Shown here: piece after piece, positions 10,424 through 17,259 of the stretch
Position numbering within the stretch: the stretch's first letter is position 1
How the letters are laid out: the number at the start of each line of letters is the position of its first letter
Source: Planctomycetaceae bacterium
GTDB lineage: Bacteria > Planctomycetota > Planctomycetia > Pirellulales > Pirellulaceae
NCBI GenBank assembly: GCA_003506095.1
Contig: DNWZ01000801.1
Coordinates: 1 to 22,325 of the forward strand
Length of the DNA: 22,325 bases
Direction: 5' to 3'
Notes under the pieces: generated by a model
Told to the model about the DNA's origin: nothing
The model's database searches: none
The model's input: only the letters and a program-made list of their open reading frames with translations
Made by a program: the position numbers and the translations under genes

Positions 10424-11233
10424 ATGAATCGACTCTCTTCGTTCGGCTCATCGGAACCCAAAGATGCTCCTCAATCGTCGGTGTCCAAGCCGAGCCCTCC
10501 TTCGGTAACGGTGGCCGCGTTGCCGCAATGGTCGCCCAAGATTGATCGTCCGCGTCGATTCTTTTTGCCTACTCGTTACGAACCGAATTATCGGTATCCC
10601 TTGATCGTCTGGTTGCATGGTGACGGCAGCAACGAGAACGAAGTCAGCCAGGTGTTGCCCTATGTCAGCACCCAGAATTACATCGGTGTCGGGATTCGGG
10701 GCTCTCGCAGCGTCGATCCGGTTGGGCATCGTTTCGATTGGTCTTTCAGCCAAGCGGCCGCTGCGCGCTGTGAGGATGCGATTTTTCAGGCGATCGATGA
10801 CGCCGCACAACGATACTCGGTTCACCCGGATCGAGTCTTTTTGGCTGGTTATGGCAACGGCGGCATGATGGCTAGGCGAGTTTCGCTGCGCCACGGCAAC
10901 GCGTTCGCGGGATGCATTTCGCTAGGCGGGCGTTTCCCCAGCGGCGGCGGAATCTTCAGCAATTTGGGCGCTTCACGAGCCGTTCGGCATTTCTGGGGCG
11001 TCGCGATCAACAACTCTGCCATCTCACACGACGATTTTGCGAGCGACATTGAGATGGTCGCTTCAGCAAGATTGAAAATGGATGTGCGGCGTTACACCAC
11101 CGACGACGAAATGGATCGCGGCATATTACGAGACATCGATAAGTGGATGATGGGGATTGTCACCGGCACACCCAACTTGGCTGACGCGAAAGAAACTTGG
11201 GATTCTGCTGCGGTCGGCTTTTCGGACAATTGA
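10424..11233 (+). CDS. Alpha/beta-hydrolase fold protein (esterase/PHB-depolymerase-like) with degenerate active site
   Basis: A 269-residue protein without signal peptide. The fold is recognisable: LIVWLHGDGSNENE (H65-G66, the oxyanion-hole region), a helix-rich segment, then RVFLAGYGNGGMMA where the nucleophile elbow should be. The elbow normally reads G-x-S-x-G, but here it is G142-Y-G144-N-G146, so the nucleophile serine is glycine. The strand that usually carries the acid reads FWGVAINNS with no Asp, and the segment that usually carries the catalytic His (GGHE-like) reads YTTDDEM (residues 224-230). The whole triad therefore appears missing while the rest of the fold and the frame are intact, implying a non-catalytic or altered role. 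It lies alone between the cytochrome and hisE. Alignment with active relatives is by eye. Confidence 0.7.
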   Translation: MNRLSSFGSSEPKDAPQSSVSKPSPPSVTVAALPQWSPKIDRPRRFFLPTRYEPNYRYPLIVWLHGDGSNENEVSQVLPYVSTQNYIGVGIRGSRSVDPVGHRFDWSFSQAAAARCEDAIFQAIDDAAQRYSVHPDRVFLAGYGNGGMMARRVSLRHGNAFAGCISLGGRFPSGGGIFSNLGASRAVRHFWGVAINNSAISHDDFASDIEMVASARLKMDVRRYTTDDEMDRGILRDIDKWMMGIVTGTPNLADAKETWDSAAVGFSDN

Positions 11234-11367
11234 TTGTTTCTGGCGGTGGCAATCCGTCGCACCGAGTGCCACCGTGCTGCACCAAGTGGCGTCGCGGCTG
11301 AATTCGGCTAAGATTAGGCGAAATCGCTTATCCCCTGACGCTTGGCCATTCGCAGACCATCAAACCG

Positions 11368-11706
11368 ATGCCGCAATCACTTCAACCGCTTGAACGTCTG
11401 ATGCAAACGCTCACCGAGCGTGCCAGGACGTTGCCCGAGGGTTCCTACACCACGAAACTGCTCAAAGGCGGTGTCCCAGCGATCGGTGCCAAGGTGGTCG
11501 AAGAGGCGGCCGAGATGGTCGAAGCGGCCGGCGAGCCGGGCGATGCCGGACGAGCTCATTTCATCTACGAAACGGGCGATTTGCTGTACCATGCTTTCGC
11601 TTTGATGGCCTATCGCGGGGTTTCGCTCGACGAAGTCGCGGCGGAATTGGCTCGGCGCGAAGGGACTTCGGGGCTGGCCGAAAAAGCGAATCGCAAAGCG
11701 ACGTGA
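11368..11706 (+). CDS. hisE: Phosphoribosyl-ATP pyrophosphatase
   Basis: HisE hydrolyses phosphoribosyl-ATP to phosphoribosyl-AMP and pyrophosphate, step 2 of histidine synthesis, in the cytoplasm. The 112-residue product is normal length for a stand-alone HisE and shows the all-alpha MazG-like signature: SYTTKLLKGG near the N-terminus, AKVVEEAAEMVEAA (metal-binding acidic residues) and ETGDLLYHAFALM. No HisI domain is fused. hisG follows 168 bases downstream on the same strand, so the first two pathway steps are encoded side by side, but the gap suggests hisG may have its own promoter. Confidence 0.93.
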   Translation: MPQSLQPLERLMQTLTERARTLPEGSYTTKLLKGGVPAIGAKVVEEAAEMVEAAGEPGDAGRAHFIYETGDLLYHAFALMAYRGVSLDEVAAELARREGTSGLAEKANRKAT

Positions 11707-11764
11707 TCGGCCGTACTCGGATGCAGGCGGCACCTCTCGTCCTTTACCCGTCATTCTCTTGATT

Positions 11765-11776
11765 AACGACGTCGTT
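11765..11776. promoter_or_regulatory. 12-bp perfect palindrome between hisE and hisG
   Basis: AACGACGTCGTT is a perfect palindrome 99 bases before the hisG ATG. It could be an operator for hisG, but a single 12-bp palindrome has weak weight and I see no second copy nearby. Confidence 0.2.
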
Positions 11777-11874
11777 TATCTTTTGACGCAGCGCTTCAGG
11801 CAAGATTCGATCGGCAGTCTGCCGCTGCGGTGCGACCCAATCCCCCACTGTTTGCCACCTGTCAGAGCCTTGCA

Positions 11875-12747
11875 ATGAACGCGACACGTCAAGAGACGCC
11901 AAACCTTCGGATCGGAATCCCCAGCAAAGGGCGACTCAGCGAACTGGCCGGCGATCTGCTGCGTCAGGCTGGGTTGCAATTTCGCCGCCAGGAACGCGGA
12001 CTGTTCGCGCGGGTGAGCGGGTTGCCGGTCGACCTGACTTTCTTGCGAACCGACGACATCCCGACGCTGTGCGCCGAAGGTGCGATCGACATGGGAATCA
12101 CCGGCAGCGATTTGTTGGAAGAAGCCAATGTCGACTTGGAAGTGCGTTTACGCCTGGGCGTGGGCCGCTGCCGCTTGGCTGTTTGTGTTCCCGACGATTC
12201 GGCTTACGAGACTGCTAAGGATTTGGACGGCAGCCGGATCGCGACCAGCTTTCCCGGTGTGACAACTGCGTATCTTGCCAAGCACGGCGCCGCGGCGCAT
12301 CTGGTTTCGCTGTCCGGATCGGTCGAAGTGATGATTCAGTTGGGAGTCGCCGATGCGATCGTCGACCTTGTCGAAACGGGCAGCACCTTGGCGGCAAACC
12401 GATTGCGGATCTTGGACGAAATCGGTCAATATGAAACCGTCTTGATTCAGAACAAACAGTGTCGTGATCGCGAAACGGCTGATCGTGTCGTCAGACGCTT
12501 AGAAGGTGTGACGCTGGCACGCGATTATGCGATGTTAGAATACAACGTGCCGCGAAAGTTATTAGAAAAAGCCGAAGCGATTACCCCTGGGTACTTTTCG
12601 CCGACCATTTCGCAACTCGAAAACTCATCCTACGTTTCGGTTCGCGTGATGGTGAAACGCAAAGAGGTGATCAATGTGATGGAGCAGTTAGAAATCATCG
12701 GGGCGTCAGCAATTTTTGAGACCGCAATCACCAATTGTCGATTATAA
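11875..12747 (+). CDS. hisG: ATP phosphoribosyltransferase, long form
   Basis: HisG condenses ATP with PRPP to phosphoribosyl-ATP, the committed and feedback-controlled first step of histidine synthesis. The 290-residue length marks the long form that needs no HisZ partner. The catalytic lobe begins RIGIPSKGRLSE. DIGMITGSDLLEE-like blocks are seen as IDMGITGSDLLEEANVD, and the PRPP-binding loop is DLVETGSTLAANRLR. The last 75 residues form the ACT-like regulatory HisG_C domain that binds histidine (RKEVINVMEQLEIIGASAIF). I chose ATG 11875; an in-frame GTG at 11830 would add 15 residues that do not look like HisG. The rhodanese gene follows after 42 bases. Confidence 0.95.
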   Translation: MNATRQETPNLRIGIPSKGRLSELAGDLLRQAGLQFRRQERGLFARVSGLPVDLTFLRTDDIPTLCAEGAIDMGITGSDLLEEANVDLEVRLRLGVGRCRLAVCVPDDSAYETAKDLDGSRIATSFPGVTTAYLAKHGAAAHLVSLSGSVEVMIQLGVADAIVDLVETGSTLAANRLRILDEIGQYETVLIQNKQCRDRETADRVVRRLEGVTLARDYAMLEYNVPRKLLEKAEAITPGYFSPTISQLENSSYVSVRVMVKRKEVINVMEQLEIIGASAIFETAITNCRL

Positions 12748-12789
12748 AACACGACTTCACATCGCAAACCGCAAATAAGATTTTCTGCC

Positions 12790-13155
12790 ATGACTCAAAC
12801 ACCTGACTCCAACGCAGCGAGCGTCGACTACCCGATCGAAATCGATGTTCATGATGTCAATCGATTGTTGCAAAGTGGCGAAGACTTTCTATTCCTCGAC
12901 GTTCGACAACCGAATGAGTATGAAACCGCGTCGCTGCCGGGAACGATACTAATCCCGTTAGGCGAACTCGGATCGCGGTTGCCAGAACTGGACGAATATC
13001 GCAATTCGCGAATCGTCGTCCATTGTCACCACGGCGGTCGCAGCATGCGAGCGGTGATGGGATTGCGACAGCACGGTTTTAAGGGGGCCCAAAACATGGC
13101 AGGTGGGATCGATGTTTGGAGCCAAGTGATCGATCCCCAAGTGCCACGCTATTAG
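12790..13155 (+). CDS. Single-domain rhodanese-like sulfurtransferase
   Basis: A 121-residue cytoplasmic protein consisting of one rhodanese domain. It shows the LFLDVRQPNEYETASLPG motif, IPLGEL and the active-site loop VVHCHHGGRSM with Cys79 as persulfide-forming residue. The six-residue loop CHHGGR fits the short-loop sulfurtransferase class (GlpE/PspE-like) rather than the longer loop of Cdc25 phosphatases. The sulfur acceptor is unknown. It may be co-transcribed with hisG (42-base gap); a pathway link is not evident. The following gene is convergent. Confidence 0.9.
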   Translation: MTQTPDSNAASVDYPIEIDVHDVNRLLQSGEDFLFLDVRQPNEYETASLPGTILIPLGELGSRLPELDEYRNSRIVVHCHHGGRSMRAVMGLRQHGFKGAQNMAGGIDVWSQVIDPQVPRY

Positions 13156-13199
13156 GCGTCCGATTAAAATCCGGTCGCCCCTCCGCCGCCAATCGTCAA

Positions 13200-13219
13200 G
13201 CTCTGCTTTCAAACAGAGC
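13200..13219. terminator. Small hairpin between convergent genes
   Basis: GCTCTG (13200-13205) pairs with CAGAGC (13214-13219) across an eight-base loop. It lies between the rhodanese stop and the stop of the minus-strand gene and could serve both directions. There is no T-tract. Confidence 0.3.
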
Positions 13220-13252
13220 CTTATCGATTTACCGACCGAACATTTTGGGGCG

Positions 13253-14509
13253 TTACCGCAAACTTTCGCCGCGAGCGTGCTTAGCGATCGTTTCTTGAAA
13301 ACGCTTCTTGCCCGCTTCGACAGTTGACCGAATCGCCTTGGTCGCTTCTTCGCTTTCTTTTCGCAGTTCAGCAACCGTCTCCAACGACTCGATCTGGAAG
13401 TCGCTGATCGCATCGACCAACTTCTGGACGCTCGCCGGATCGACCGTCGAACCGTAACCCGCCTTCAGCGCCGCCCGTTCGAGTTCGCGGCCGAGCGTTG
13501 CGACATCTTCAAGACCTTTGTTCAGCCCGTCTTTCATCGCTTCGGTCGCCTGCGTGATCTCATTCAACCCATACTGGCTGGTATAAACCGTCCGCAGGAT
13601 CGTGAACACGTGCTCGTTGGTCGTAAAGAAAGTCACCGCGCGACGATAGACTCGCGTCTTCACATCATTGGTCTGCTTCAGTTTTGCGACCAGCGTTTCG
13701 CCGACGTCATAACCGATCCGCAAGTTTTCCGAGATGTCCTTTAGCAGTTGAAACGTCTCGTCTTGTTTCTGGAACTCATGACGGGCTTGATCGCGTCGCA
13801 ATTCCAACTGACTTTTTGCCGCCATATCGTCGCCGGCAAACTTGTCGACCGCTTCCTGCGCCGCCGCCAAGCCCGCTTTGGCCTGATCCAGAATCGGCAC
13901 CTGCATGTCGTACAGTTCGCTTGCAAGCACTTCGGCTTCCTTCAATGCAAACCGGAAATCGATGTAGGCATCCATGATCTCCTGTTCGCGTTTGAGGGCG
14001 TCCTTTGTATCTTTCGATACATCGCGATACAGGTCCTCGATCTTATCAAACCGGTCGCTCGGTGTGCCGCGACGCAGTTTCATCCACCAATTGGACATCT
14101 TTTCCGTGGTGCTGAACTTTCCGTCATCCAATTGAGCGATCAGGCGCTTGCTGTCTTCGCGGATCGAGTCAAACATTTGGCTGATTGACAAATACCGATC
14201 ACCGACGGAAATGTTTTCAACGTTGTCGCGAACCAACTGGTTGAACGTGCTCATATGATTCAGCACTTCAGCGATCGCCAGCGTCTTGCCTTCGTCGAGG
14301 TGCTTGACATCTTCCAAGAGGTTGACCAGTTCGTTTGGCTGAGCCGATTTGCCGCCCAGTCCGAAACGTTCCAAGGTCGACAAGGCGCGATCGAGATATT
14401 GGCGCATGGTCCGTTCGTGCGCGGTCGATGTTGCGGTTTGTCCGCCGGATACTCCCTCGGTCGCTTGGGCTTGCGGTTTGGGCTCGGTCGATTGTGCTTG
14501 TTGGTTCAT
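13253..14509 (-). CDS. Soluble coiled-coil protein, distantly TelA (toxic-anion-resistance)-like
   Basis: A 418-residue protein with no signal peptide or membrane helix. The first 35 residues are Gln/Thr/Ala-rich and probably disordered. The rest is almost wholly helical and strongly charged, with long heptad-like stretches. The segment KMSNWWMKLRRGTP then RFDKIEDLYRDV, followed by a long helical run with YIDFRFALKEAEVLASELY, resembles the layout of TelA/KlaA proteins. I cannot claim membership without a profile search; planctomycete relatives are often labelled only 'cell surface protein', which the missing signal peptide argues against. It is transcribed divergently from a DUF6384-like membrane protein, a likely functional partner. 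The start is the ATG at 14509. Confidence 0.6.
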   Translation of the reverse strand: MNQQAQSTEPKPQAQATEGVSGGQTATSTAHERTMRQYLDRALSTLERFGLGGKSAQPNELVNLLEDVKHLDEGKTLAIAEVLNHMSTFNQLVRDNVENISVGDRYLSISQMFDSIREDSKRLIAQLDDGKFSTTEKMSNWWMKLRRGTPSDRFDKIEDLYRDVSKDTKDALKREQEIMDAYIDFRFALKEAEVLASELYDMQVPILDQAKAGLAAAQEAVDKFAGDDMAAKSQLELRRDQARHEFQKQDETFQLLKDISENLRIGYDVGETLVAKLKQTNDVKTRVYRRAVTFFTTNEHVFTILRTVYTSQYGLNEITQATEAMKDGLNKGLEDVATLGRELERAALKAGYGSTVDPASVQKLVDAISDFQIESLETVAELRKESEEATKAIRSTVEAGKKRFQETIAKHARGESLR

Positions 14510-14818
14510 CGCGTTTTACGTGTTTACTTTAGGAACGGGCGACAGATTGCTCGGTTTCGATGGTACCAGTTTGCAGTCTGGACGACCGTTAGATTAGCGC
14601 CCCACCTGGCGGGCTGCAATCGATCGCCGGAAAACTTTTGGTTTGGACCGTTGGCTGGTCGAGGAAAGTGCGGGTTTCGTTGACCTTTCCGACGTTGTTC
14701 CTACCAAGACACTTCGGCGGGTGCACCGTACAATATTTGCATCCCTGTTGGAGCATCCTGTTTTTTCGCCCTGCTGACGATCGTCATTGGGCGTTTGGCA
14801 ATCGCAATATCGCTGGAC
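14510..14818. other. Divergent intergenic region with promoter signals
   Basis: This 309-base region separates the minus-strand coiled-coil gene from the plus-strand DUF6384-like gene. Apart from the plus-strand promoter at 14706-14734 I see no gene or clear repeat in it. A minus-strand promoter must lie here too, but I could not choose one. Confidence 0.4.
14706..14734 (+). promoter_or_regulatory. Sigma70-like promoter for the DUF6384-like gene
   Basis: AAGACA (14706-14711) and TACAAT (14729-14734) are 17 bases apart, with four and five consensus matches. Transcription would start near 14741, about 78 bases before the ATG at 14819. Confidence 0.4.
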
Positions 14819-15844
14819 ATGAGTCAAAACCGCTCGGCTTCGGCCGCCCAAAACGCCCCTGCAATCGCTGGTTCGGCCGCCGCACCGGCGTCGCGATCGG
14901 TTCGTCTACCCGGCGAAGACCTGTCGCTCAATGAGATGCTTCGAGTCATGGATGTCGCTCGCGAAATGCGGCGAAATCGTAACGTTGCTGAAGAGATGTT
15001 CCGCCGCGACGAGGTGCGAACTGAACTTCGGTCCAAGCTGATGCGATCCGCTCAATTGGCCGGCGATCGCGTGACCGAAGCGGAAATCGATGCGGCAATT
15101 GACCACTATTTGCAGAACCTGCACACCTACAGCGACCCGCCGCCCAGTCTTAAGCGCAAGTTGGCACATGCGTGGGTTTGGCGAAAGCGAATCGCCGCCG
15201 GGGCGGCCGCGATCGCGATCACGATTGGCGGAGTTTGGTATCTGTTTTTGTCGCCAATCGCCCCACTGTCGCCAACCGTGCGAGCCGAGCGGGCCGTGGC
15301 CGCTGAGCAAGCGACCGCCCAGCGGTTGGTCGACCAGATTCGTGCTTTGACCAGCGACCCGGCGATCGTCAACCAAGCGGTCGCGCTGCAACGCCAGATC
15401 GACGCTTCGGGAACCACGGCGGCCGAAGTGACTGCCGCGATTGCGGCGAAGAATGAATTGGCCACGATGGCTGATAAGCTGACCCAAGCCTTCGAAGTTC
15501 ACATCGTTTCGCGCGACGGTGCACAAAGCGCCTTGGAGCGGGGTAAGGACGATCTCGGTTCGATTTTTTACGTCATTGTCGAAGCTCGAGATGCCGCCGG
15601 AAACGTTCTGCCGCAAACGATCCGTAATGCCGAAACGGGTCGAGTCGAAACGGTGATTTCGTGGGCCGAACAGGTGCCCGAAGCGGTTTACCGGCGCTTG
15701 GAAGCCGACAAACGACAGGACGGAATGTTAAGCGAAACGCTGTTCGCGACCAAATCACGCGGCACGCTGGAACCGAGCGTCCAAATTGTCGGCCCCGGTG
15801 GAGCACCGATCGCGCCAGGCAATCGCTTGACCGATTGGAAATAA
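14819..15844 (+). CDS. DUF6384-like single-pass membrane protein
   Basis: A 341-residue protein. After a low-complexity Ala/Ser-rich start, residues about 30-115 contain LSLNEMLRVMDVAREMRRNR, a charged helix, and VTEAEIDAAIDHYLQNLH followed by a proline stretch SDPPPSLKRKL. One membrane helix at about residues 130-148 follows Arg/Lys-rich sequence (WRKRIAAGAAAIAITIGGVW), so the N-terminal part should be cytoplasmic and the 190-residue C-terminal part outside. The pattern 'L-E-M-MDV...PPPS...TM' matches my recollection of DUF6384, whose function is unknown. I prefer the ATG at 14819 to an upstream TTG at 14795. The HDAC-like gene follows after 48 bases and may share the transcript. Confidence 0.6.
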   Translation: MSQNRSASAAQNAPAIAGSAAAPASRSVRLPGEDLSLNEMLRVMDVAREMRRNRNVAEEMFRRDEVRTELRSKLMRSAQLAGDRVTEAEIDAAIDHYLQNLHTYSDPPPSLKRKLAHAWVWRKRIAAGAAAIAITIGGVWYLFLSPIAPLSPTVRAERAVAAEQATAQRLVDQIRALTSDPAIVNQAVALQRQIDASGTTAAEVTAAIAAKNELATMADKLTQAFEVHIVSRDGAQSALERGKDDLGSIFYVIVEARDAAGNVLPQTIRNAETGRVETVISWAEQVPEAVYRRLEADKRQDGMLSETLFATKSRGTLEPSVQIVGPGGAPIAPGNRLTDWK

Positions 15845-15892
15845 TGCTTCGAAGTTGAATCGGCGAACATATCGCTCTCGGGAACGACCGCA

Positions 15893-16870
15893 TTGCACAT
15901 TTATTACACCGACCATTTCGAACTGCCCTTGCCCGCGGGACATCGCTTTCCGATGGACAAGTATCGTCGGTTGCGGCGCGTAATCGCGGCGAGCGATTTG
16001 CACCGCGACGATCCGCTGCTGGTGCCTCCGGCGGCGACGGATGATCAATTGGCGACGTGTCACGATCGGCAATACATTCGACGCGTCGTCGCTGGCGAAT
16101 TGACGGCCGCCGAAGTGCGGCGGATCGGTTTTCCGTGGTCGCCCAAAATGGTCGAGCGTTCGCGGCGCAGCAGCGGTGCAACGATCGCAGCGGGCCGAGC
16201 AGCATTGGTCGACGGGGTCGCAGTCAATTTGGCCGGCGGCACGCACCACGCCCAACCTGACTGCGGCGAAGGTTACTGTGTATTCAACGACGCAGCCGTC
16301 GCGATCCGGACATTACAGGCTGAAGGGCTGATTCGTCGTGCTTGCGTGATCGATTTGGACGTCCATCAGGGAAACGGCACCGCAGCGATTCTGTCGGGCG
16401 ACGATTCGGCTTTTACATTTTCGATGCATGGCACCAAAAACTTCCCGCTAAGGAAGTTCCCCAGCGACCTCGACATCGATCTGCCGGACGGAACTGGCGA
16501 CGAAGTCTATTTGCATCATCTGCATGCGGGGCTAGACACTGTGTTTGCCGCCGGCCCTTTTGATTTGGCGATCTATCTGGCAGGAGCCGACCCGTTTGTT
16601 GGCGATCGTCTGGGGCGATTGTCGCTGTCGTTTGACGGCTTGCGTCGACGTGATGAAGCTGTCTTAAGCCGATGCACAGCGATTCAATTGCCGGTAGCGA
16701 TCGCGATGGCTGGCGGCTACGCGCCCAATATCGACGATATTGTGCGGATCCACGCAACGACCATCGGCGTGGCTTGCGCCTCAATTGGTTTTGGCTGTTC
16801 TTTTGGCCATGCTTGCCAAACTTCAAACGCAATCAAAATTGGCAAGAGCAAAACGGCTATCCAAACGTAA
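15893..16870 (+). CDS. HDAC-family zinc deacetylase (HDAC11/class IV-like)
   Basis: A 325-residue arginase/deacetylase-fold enzyme. Motifs in order are GGTHHAQPDCGEGYCVFND with the catalytic pair H118-H119; IDLDVHQGNGTA giving zinc ligands D156 and H158; FSMHGTKNFPLRK; LAGADPFVGDRLGRL with third zinc ligand D233; and AMAGGYAPNI with Y276. All catalytic residues are present, so activity is expected. The FSMHG..NFP and GADP...DRLGRL wording points to the HDAC11-like bacterial group rather than AcuC. Substrates in bacteria may be acetyl-lysine, polyamines or acylated metabolites; none is indicated here. The start is a TTG, supported by GGGAA at 15880-15884, eight bases upstream. The last 35 residues have no family counterpart that I recognise. 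Confidence 0.88.
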   Translation: MHIYYTDHFELPLPAGHRFPMDKYRRLRRVIAASDLHRDDPLLVPPAATDDQLATCHDRQYIRRVVAGELTAAEVRRIGFPWSPKMVERSRRSSGATIAAGRAALVDGVAVNLAGGTHHAQPDCGEGYCVFNDAAVAIRTLQAEGLIRRACVIDLDVHQGNGTAAILSGDDSAFTFSMHGTKNFPLRKFPSDLDIDLPDGTGDEVYLHHLHAGLDTVFAAGPFDLAIYLAGADPFVGDRLGRLSLSFDGLRRRDEAVLSRCTAIQLPVAIAMAGGYAPNIDDIVRIHATTIGVACASIGFGCSFGHACQTSNAIKIGKSKTAIQT

Positions 16871-16892
16871 CTCGGATTCAACTCTCTGGCGT

Positions 16893-17165
16893 TCAACGCC
16901 TTGATGACAACGGATGTCGTCGCCGAGATCTAAAGTAGTGGTGCGGCGTCTTGTTGAGAAATCCCTTCGTACCCAAGCAAGTTGACGGTCTTTCGTTCTC
17001 CGGCAACCCTTCGACCGCCTCGTGGAGCTTACTCCAAGATTCCATGGACTCGGGTTCTTGCCCGTCGAACCTTTGAATCGCAGCTTCGCCTCCGTCCGTG
17101 TTATGATTGAGGACGGTGCCGTGTGCTCCGCAGAATATCTGAAATGCCCGCGACATCTTGAGCAC
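16893..17165 (-). pseudogene. Remnant of an ECF-type RNA polymerase sigma factor
   Basis: The minus-strand frame carries FDGQEPESMESWSKLHEAVE and GLPENER. This strongly resembles the linker and start of region 4 of planctomycete ECF sigma factors (typically EPESL..W..FHEAVE.LP.EER followed by the DNA-binding helix-turn-helix). The preceding residues FQIFCGAHGTVLNHNTDGG match the usual end of region 2 (YFGP.G...NH.TDGG-like). The expected helix-turn-helix after ENER is replaced by unrelated sequence and most of region 2 is absent. No ribosome-binding site supports the frame start, and an in-frame TAG sits six codons upstream. I regard it as an internal fragment of a dead gene. Family assignment rests on motif memory. 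Confidence 0.5.
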
Positions 17166-17259
17166 CTCGATGTGCTAATCTAGAACGCGCAGCACGAATA
17201 GGCAGACCTTATGGATGAACCCATCGAGGCACCGGCTGTGATCATGCTAGCCCGCGCGG

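Noticed and set aside
16888..16900. GGCGT-TCA-ACGCC hairpin after the HDAC gene as terminator
   Set aside because: The stem is only 5 bp and there is no T-tract; too weak to list.
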